Below, piece after piece: positions 33,230 through 64,000 of a DNA stretch of 64,000 bases. The translations under genes were made by a program, and so were the position numbers. The notes beneath the pieces were generated by a model, which saw only the letters and a list, made by a program, of their open reading frames with translations, was not told where the DNA came from and ran no database searches. The DNA lies in contig OZ025221.1 in NCBI GenBank assembly GCA_964019055.1, positions 5,224,968 through 5,288,967 on the forward strand. Reading direction: 5' to 3'. Numbering within the stretch: position 1 is the stretch's first letter; the number at the start of each line of letters is the position of its first letter. Source of the DNA: Anthopleura xanthogrammica. Lineage: Eukaryota; Cnidaria; Anthozoa; Actiniaria; Actiniidae.

Positions 33230-35648
33230 ATGGAGGACGGAAAACAAGTTTTGAGTCGATTCAATAAACTTCCAACCAGAAATCAAGTAACTGCCCTGGT
33301 AAGACCTCTGTTCTTTTACAAATGAATGATTCTAATGTGTACCGAGATGACTGTCTTTCTTAAAAGAGAAAATATTTGAGGAAATGTCGTTTTTATCCCC
33401 GTTTGTTGTCTTGTTATGAACAGTTTGTTGGAGCAAAAGGGATTGGAAAACATCGTGTGGCTAACGCCATTAGCAAGTGCAATCTAGACTTCAAGCCACA
33501 ATTGTAAGAGCTCTGATAACCTAACATTATTACCTTATGATAAAGAGGGTCCCGAAGGGCTCCTAATCCCATTTCCCAATCCCAGTAATCCAAGTCCCAA
33601 TCCCAGTAATGGCTAAATGACCTAAATCCCAGTCCCAGCGCATAATATCCCATTTTCCCAGCCCAAAAAAATGCGAATCCCAGCTCCCATTTTACCCCTT
33701 CATGACCCTCGATAAAATGAACCCCTTTTGCAGTCGTCAAGTAACTTTTTTAATAGATTTTGTACCCCAAGATTTATAAATTAGCTTAACATCTGTATTT
33801 CTGACAGACGAACAGCCACGTGCTTACCTCTTCCTCTAGACCCTGAAAATAATCGTCCAAGAATTGACTTTGTAGCCTTCTTCATCGACATGAGCAACAA
33901 AACCAGGTGAATCTGATAACCAATGTAACAAAAAAATTAGCAGGGGAGGGGAGGGGCAGGTGAATGAAGGATAAGGGGAGGGGAGGGCTATCTGCATGTC
34001 AAGGAATGGAAGGGTTATTTATGAACAAGAATTTTAATTTATCCCTCTATTATTTATCCACAGCTTGGATATTGTAAAGAACTCACTAAAATATGTTGAT
34101 GTAGAGTATTTTCTAGGACACTGCTGTTTTATTGTGACCAATGGTAGGTAATATACATGTTATTATCATTTTTTAATTTTTTAGAAAAGTAGTAACGTAA
34201 CAGACACCTTTACCTTGGCCGTAATATTTCCCCATTTCAGACCACATGTCATTCCCTTGAGTATCGTTTGTTTGTCTAATGATTGCACAAGATAAGACAC
34301 ATGAATATGGATACAAGTCAAACAAAGAATCTTATTGTCAAGAGAATGACTTATGGTCTGAAATGGGACAACATTACACCCAAGCAGGGCTCGAAATAGG
34401 AAACAATTATAGCCTGCCAGTCCAGTAAATTTTGCCTGCCTTTTTATTATTTTCATTTTCAATTTGGCAGTTCACCATTATTTTTGCCTGCCAAACCTTA
34501 AATTTTGCCTGGCTTTTGGCCATTGGCAGGCCCCTATTTTGAGCCCTGCCAAGGTAGTCTATGATGTGGTGAACACCATTCCAAAGAAAAAACGAATAAC
34601 ATCATGATAATGAATTCAGATGAAAACCATAGATTTATTTGCAAAGCGATTTATTTGTCTTTTCCTGTATTTTCTTTCAGTAAAAAATGAACAGGTTCAT
34701 GCTATTGGCATCCAAGATGTAGTTCAGTTATCAGACATGTACGACTCACCTCTTATATGCTCAGAATTGCAGGTATCTTATGTATACAGTTCTAGTATAT
34801 TTAGGGCAATCTTGGCACAGGCCATCCCAGAGTATTTTCATTTGCTGATCACTGGCAGCTCAAATAAAGTTCCTGGATATAGTTCATAAGGGAATGTATA
34901 AGCCAGTTCAAAGTTTAAGAATCGTTTTCAGTGCGCATGTGATTTTATCCCATTTTCTCACCTTCTTTTGTTTAATTAAAAACAAAAGGTTTAAACAAAA
35001 GGTGATAAAATCGCATGCGCACTGAAAACGATTCTTAAACTTTGAACTGGCTTCTAGGAGTTAGGAAAAATATCACTGAACAATTCTGTAAAACAAGCTG
35101 CAGTCATTGTCTGTACCTTATTCATTCTCTTGGTAAAGTTTCCACAGGATTTGAGGCCAATTTCTAAATCTGCTCTACTGCACACAATGGACCTTTCCAT
35201 GGCAGCCACATTGACTAGAACAATAGATTTTCCCAGTGTAGCCTCACATTCAGAATGAGGTTACAGAGGTTTAAACAAAGTTTTTTTGTCTTTGGAGTAA
35301 AGATGGATCATGTGATAAAGGTCCATATCTATTCATCCCATGCATTCCTTTATACATGTTACCCAGGAAATAGTTTGAGCTGCTAGTGGACTAAGCAGTA
35401 ATCTTGTATACTCTTCATGACCACTGCTAGAATTAATGTTTTATTGAAAGTATGGTACTTGTCAACAAATTAATCTACTTTTAAAAATTAATTATCTAAT
35501 TTGTTTATATTAGACAAAACAAGGCCAAAACTGTTTAGCCAGGAAACTGGTCCACTATCTACAGATTGCCTCTGGTCATTGTTCAGATCTGACACCCATG
35601 TTGGTCGATGTAACTAAAAGAGCGTTCTCACAAGAGGAGGAAACGTAA
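33230..35648 (+). CDS. CENPM: CENP-M, inner-kinetochore pseudo-GTPase, 6 exons, 184 aa
   Basis: Exons: 33230-33298, 33424-33503, 33808-33906, 34064-34143, 34681-34772, 35514-35648; the sum is 555 nt with joining phases. CENP-M is part of the CENP-H/I/K/M group of the constitutive centromere-associated network; it has a small-GTPase fold but does not bind nucleotide in humans. Family features seen: LPTRNQ start region, LPLPLDPENNRPRIDFVAFFIDMSN with the diagnostic NRPRID, VEYFLGHCCFIVTN, YDSPLICSEL, and the C-terminal helix LARKLVHYLQIASGH. Human length is close to this. Residues 26-33 (GAKGIGKH) resemble a P-loop lacking its Ser/Thr. It begins about 340 bp after TPMT on the same strand. Confidence 0.88.
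34200..34387. mobile_element. Copy of a dispersed palindromic MITE family
   Basis: Ends carry TTACCTTGG...CCCATTTCAGACCACATGTCATTC and its inverse; the middle has CACATGAATATGGATAC. Further copies lie at about 38167-38372, 47070-47275, 51722-51930 and 63355-63560, with a fragment near 26625-26690. CENPM intron 4. Confidence 0.8.
34386..34552. mobile_element. Small foldback element in CENPM intron 4
   Basis: GCAGGGCTCGAAATAGG at the left is the inverse of CCTATTTTGAGCCCTGC at the right; the interior repeats TTTTGCCTGCC. Confidence 0.7.
34901..35053. mobile_element. Foldback MITE in CENPM intron 5
   Basis: About 75-bp arms, starting AGCCAGTTCAAAGTTTAAGA and ending with its inverse, nearly identical; the tip is an A/T-rich loop. 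153 bp in total. Confidence 0.88.
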
Positions 35649-37427
35649 CAGAAACCACACCCAATGTCTACCCTTTAGACTTATGGTGTTCTCTGGAGGC
35701 CCGAGTTTTCCTTTTTCTTGCAAATTTCATGCATGAAGAAAGGTTCAAAGGTCTGCAGAACTGGTAACCTCCTTAATAGGAGGAGGATGATGACAACCCT
35801 CCCCCTAGGGAGTTTCTTAGGGAGTCATGGATAGCATCCTAAAATACTACTCATCTAATATTCCCTTTCCCCTACCATGTATGAGTTTTGGGTCTGTGCA
35901 AAATAATGTTTACTGCGATTCTCAATATTCTGCGAACTCAGACATTTCAACGGCTTGTTGTGAAATTGGTTTTTCGCTGCCGTCAATCAAAACTAATCAG
36001 TCGGTACCTTTTATATTTTTGACTGGCGGCAGTGAAAAACCAAATTCCAATGGGAAACTCACAACTACCAAGTTCGCAGAATATTGAGAATCGCAGTAAG
36101 AGAAAATCAGCACAAAGTTCTATAGAATGAATGTTTTATTGATTGATATTTTAATAGACCTATAGTTCCAAGAAAAGTGTCTGAATAACTCACACATTTG
36201 TCATCTTTTGGTTTAATATTTACAAAGTCTGAAAAATATAAAATAAATGTAAAGCAATGTATTTGAGTTAATAATAATTGCATTTGTTATAGCATTCTAA
36301 AAATCCATTGCGGAGTTTCATATCATGGGAGAACTGGGTTGAACGTACAGGACAATTGTGAAAACGATACCATGAATATCTCCCTTTCTCAGTGAGTTTT
36401 TTGTTCATTCGGTCAAAGTCAGGCTACATTTATCTATTTCAATGGTCTTATACAACTACTGACATATATTAAGAATGTTCATTTTATCCGGTCTGGTCAA
36501 CAGTTTTCCAGTCTCCTTGGTCCCTTCAACTTGATATGAAACCCAGCAATGCATTTTAAAATAAAAAAAGTTTTATACAGAAGCAGTAAGTAGTATTTGC
36601 ATGAAATTGTGAACATGATTTTTAAATTTTTGTGATGTTCTAAACTTTGTGAATCGTTAATTTTCTTAAATTAATTTCCATGCCGCTGTGATTGTTCTTT
36701 TTTAAATTGTGGTTAAAACTGTGCTGAGACGCCCCTTATCACGGCAGTTTATAGAGGGGGTTCACTGTGGTGGGGCAGGAAAAACGCAATGTTCTTTGAC
36801 AACCAGAGATTTCATTTCCCAAAGGAGAACATTTCTATTATTTCATCCTACAATGTAACTGCCATGAATCCCCTCTATTTTTACAACTATCTGCTAGACA
36901 TAATAAGTGTAGCATACAAAATACAATAAAAATTCACATTTATATTTAAATAATTTTTCAAATCACTTATAAAGGAATTTTGAATGCACTAAATATTTTT
37001 CTATTCTAACATGAAAATTATGAATTATATTGTTAATTTCAACTAAAGTCCAAATTTAAGAATTGTATAAAATTTTGAATTTGATACAATAATTATTATG
37101 AATGTTGAATGACTTCAGCTATAAATCTTGGGCTAGCTCTAAGATTTCTGAGGGGGAGAGGTGGGGTGCTTTTTGCTCAGGAATTATTGGATATCTTGTA
37201 GAATGACAAAGAATTGAGTGTAGAATGGACTAAAATGGGGAGTTCATTCCAAGCTTGGTTCCAAACTTTAGTTTTGCTCTTTTTTGGAATCGTACATATA
37301 ACCTGCAAAAATGAAGAAAAATGCATTCATAACTCACAGTGCAACATATTTCAATTTTTTTCTGTAACTCTAGATCACTCGACCAGAATATCAAAAGTGG
37401 GCTATTAGCTGTCCATTAGCTGTCCAA
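35649..37427. other. Gap between CENPM and the 3' end of TMEM94
   Basis: Convergent gene ends, so both 3' untranslated regions must lie here. It holds the foldback at 35910-36099; otherwise AT-rich sequence with no frame I can support. Confidence 0.6.
35910..36099. mobile_element. Foldback MITE, about 190 bp
   Basis: TTACTGCGATTCTCAATATT at the left and its inverse at the right; inner pairs GGTTTTTCGCTGCCGTCA / TGGCGGCAGTGAAAAACC. Confidence 0.88.
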
Positions 37428-61400
<23,973 letters not shown>

Positions 61401-62694
61401 ACTGAGTCTTTCATCTTGCAAATGAAAACGCCAAAATAAACCAAAAATTTGCTAACTAGGCGTTGCTTTTTGGTCGTATCAGGATCATATGTTCACATTT
61501 TAGTGATTTTCTTAACGAACAAGGCCTCATCTTCCGTAATATTTGGTGTTTTTTGTCCCTAAAGTTGAAAATCGCACCGCCATCTTTGATTTCTTGGAGT
61601 CGAACTCCCCGCCAACTAGATTGGTACCCAGCCTCTTGGCGTATGTTTACAAAAACTGACTAAGCAGGACCCCCTAAGGATGACAGCGACCTAACCCTGC
61701 CCTCCCTTCCCTATCAATTTTTTAAGTGTTGTCTAATTTATTTTCAAACATATTTAGGGCTCCATCCCACCCACCCCCCCCCCCCCCCCCTCTGTGGTGT
61801 TTTGCTAACACCTAGACAAAAACCTAAACAAGGGCGTTTTAACAAGGGGGATGCCCTCACCCTCCAAAAAAATTGGAAATTGAGGCTCTTGGAAATGCAA
61901 TTTCCAGAGCCGTGGTTTTGAGAGGCAATTTCAAAATATTTATTGCATTAAGGTCATATGGCAAAGTTTAATACAACTCATAACAGAAGATCATTGCTGG
62001 CAAAAAACATGGTGGGGCTAACCCCCCCCCCCCCAAAGCATCTCCCCCTCCACAGTGCCTGGATCATATTATGCAAACTCAGACTAAAGTTCTTGAATGT
62101 GAGGCGTGCTCACACATGAGGAACATCAATCATTAATTTGTTCACAATAGAGGGTTTGAGAGCAGCCATGCTGTAGGGCAGGAACAATACAATGTTCTTT
62201 AACAACAAGAGATTTTATTTCCCAAAGGAGGACATTTCTACTATTTTGATCTACAACATGGCTGATATGAAATCCCTCTATACACTGTGCTATGATATAC
62301 AAGGCACTACCCTCCCCTCTTTACTTAAATACACAACCGAACCAATAGATAATTTATAATTAATGTATAATTTCATAAACAAGACTTTGTGTCAATTTTA
62401 TTCACTTTTGCATAATTTACCATAACTCATAATAAATATACTTCCCTTCATATTCTTTCTATTCTTACTATTAAAAGAACAGTAATTTTTTACATTATAA
62501 TTTTTTTCTTTAAAAAACCTCTAGGCTTATTTTTCTGCACAAAGAGAAAAAAAAATTAACTGAGGTGAGTTTCTCTTTTTCCTTTTTTTGTTAGCAAAGC
62601 TGATCTTGTATTGGTAATGTTATTCACTTCTAAATGAATGAGATTATATAATGGGATTTTAATGGGACATTTTTGATTACATCAGATTTGGCTT

Positions 62695-63303
62695 AGGCCC
62701 ATTCCATACGCCACTCTAATCATTTGCCAAAACCAACTGATGAATTAATTAAGTATGGCAAAAAGTGGGACATGAATGAGTAGTCTGCGTCACATCCGGA
62801 CAAACTACAGTTAAGTCCACGGACTTAACCATAGTTTATCCGGATGTGACACAGGTTATGAATGAGCTGCTGCTCCAGTGTTACATGCAGTAAGCCCTGT
62901 TGAACTTTACTTGCTTGCTGTACCAAATTGAAACTGCCAAACAAAACTGTCAGGTTCATACACTGCTCTCTTGCCGTACTCATTTCTTCATTACGTTTGG
63001 CACAATAGGCAGAATTAAGTTCAACATATCATCAGGGGTGGATTTAGGGGTGGGCGAACGGGTCGCAGCCCTCATTTTAAAAGATGTATTTTCTTTAACT
63101 TGGCGAAATAAAAAAATGCATATGGTATTCTCGAAGGTTTTCTCTCAGGATGAAGTTTTCTGGCCCACCCTTTCTTGGATTCCTGGATCTGCCCCTGATT
63201 ATGTTCACTGTCTGAATCAGCAGTCACTCCAAAGCAATTTGGAGTTGAACCTATTAGTATTAGGTTCAGCACATGAGTCGAATGGTGTATAGAATGGGCC
63301 TTG
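62695..63303. mobile_element. Inverted-repeat element with an inner hairpin
   Basis: Ends GGCCCATTCCATACGCCACT and the near-inverse around CACCATTCGACTCATG; about 610 bp. Inside, 62768-62862 is a strong hairpin (GTCACATCCGGA and inverse around AGTCCACGGACTT). Confidence 0.65.
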
Positions 63304-63354
63304 TCCAGGTCTTATCTCCAGACACAGAGCACAATACGGTCTTTTTTAAACAGA

Positions 63355-63560
63355 CAATAGATCTCTTTACCTCTGGTGTATATTTGTATTCCCATTTCAG
63401 TCCATGTGTCATTCCTTAGAGTATCATTTCCTTGTTTAACGGTTGCAAATGAGAAGACACATGAATATGGATACATCTCAAACAAAGAATCTTATTGTCA
63501 AGAGAATGACACGTGGTCTGAAATGGGAAAACATTATGTCCAAGTTGAAAAGGTCAATAG
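63355..63560. mobile_element. Palindromic MITE copy (family of 34200-34387)
   Basis: CCCATTTCAGTCCATGTGTC at the left, inverse at the right, centre CACATGAATATGGATACAT. Confidence 0.8.
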
Positions 63561-63724
63561 AATAGTAATCAGTTCAGGTATATGCTTTACACAGATCCAC
63601 GGTTTTACTTGTTTTCAGGTGATACCATTGCCTGAAATTTTTAAGAAAAAAGTAAATCAAAATACTGCAACTTGAAGTCTGTATGCTTTACTGATAAAAG
63701 TGTAAAACCTGTCATAATATATAT

Positions 63725-64000
63725 CAGATTAGATCAGGTTAGATACATTACCCCTCCCCCCAAACAAAGCCTGTCATACCCCTGGGTTAACAGATGTGAT
63801 ATCAAGTCTTTATACATACCATTGAGTAATGAAAGACAGTATAAAATACATCAGATTAGATCAGGTTAGATACAATACCCCTCCCCCCACACAAAGCCTG
63901 TCATACCCCTGGGTTAACAGATGTGATATCAAGTCTTTATACATACCATTGAGTAATGAAAGACAGTATAAAATACATCAGATTAGATCAGGTTAGACAC
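63725..64000. repeat. 127-bp tandem repeat, runs off the window
   Basis: CAGATTAGATCAGGTTAGA recurs at 63725, 63852 and 63979; units are nearly identical and include TGTCATACCCCTGGGTTAAC. Confidence 0.93.

Larger units (their letters stand above)
61401..64000. other. Region upstream of TMEM94, no gene seen
   Basis: The first few hundred bases should hold the TMEM94 promoter. The rest has C runs (61768-61790, 62023-62033), foldback elements and a tandem repeat at the window end. Short frames here have no splice or domain support. Confidence 0.6.

Noticed and set aside
61463..61663. 66-aa frame upstream of TMEM94
   Set aside because: No homology that I recognise; short and in the probable promoter region.

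Overview
This is intron-rich animal nuclear DNA: AT-rich, GT-AG introns, microsatellites, foldback transposons and tRNA-derived SINE copies. Recognisable single-copy animal genes (NUBP1, UBFD1, TPMT, CENPM, TMEM94) fix it as metazoan. An early-branching animal such as a cnidarian is my best guess, but that is inference and I cannot name the species. All gene models were spliced by hand. Each complete multi-exon model sums to a whole number of codons with phases that join.

Layout. 1-2259: a 48-bp minisatellite, a small Tc1/mariner-like foldback element, then the first part of a minus-strand NUBP1 gene (exon 2 and the end of exon 1). 2260-24595: a 22,336-bp DNA transposon, the main discovery. 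It has terminal inverted repeats of 2.4 and 2.8 kb that are mostly a 20-bp satellite, and an exact 9-bp target duplication. Inside are two head-to-head, spliced genes: a 731-aa P-loop ATPase on the minus strand (14 exons, one of them tandemly triplicated) and a 918-aa MULE-type transposase on the plus strand (7 exons; C2H2 fingers, DDE core, SWIM finger, PHD finger). The element sits in the first coding exon of NUBP1. The start of NUBP1 is at 24616 on the right side, and the rest of that exon is 22 kb away at 2259. The reading frame across the two halves confirms the 9-bp duplication to the base.

24617-36100: the NUBP1 promoter side, shared head-to-head with UBFD1 (nine exons, plus strand), then a repeat-filled gap, a single-exon TPMT and a six-exon CENPM. 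37428-61400: TMEM94 on the minus strand, 35 exons and 1,395 aa. Its introns carry microsatellites, SINE copies, foldback elements, a tRNA-like sequence and a 1.8-kb near-perfect palindrome flanked by TTAA. 61401-64000: no gene seen; foldback elements and a 127-bp tandem repeat that runs off the end.

How the parts fit: the host genes are ordinary housekeeping loci with no operon-like relation. The two transposon genes diverge from one 1-kb region and are enclosed by symmetric satellite arrays. This suggests one mobile unit in which a DDE transposase works with an accessory ATPase on ends made of many repeated sites.
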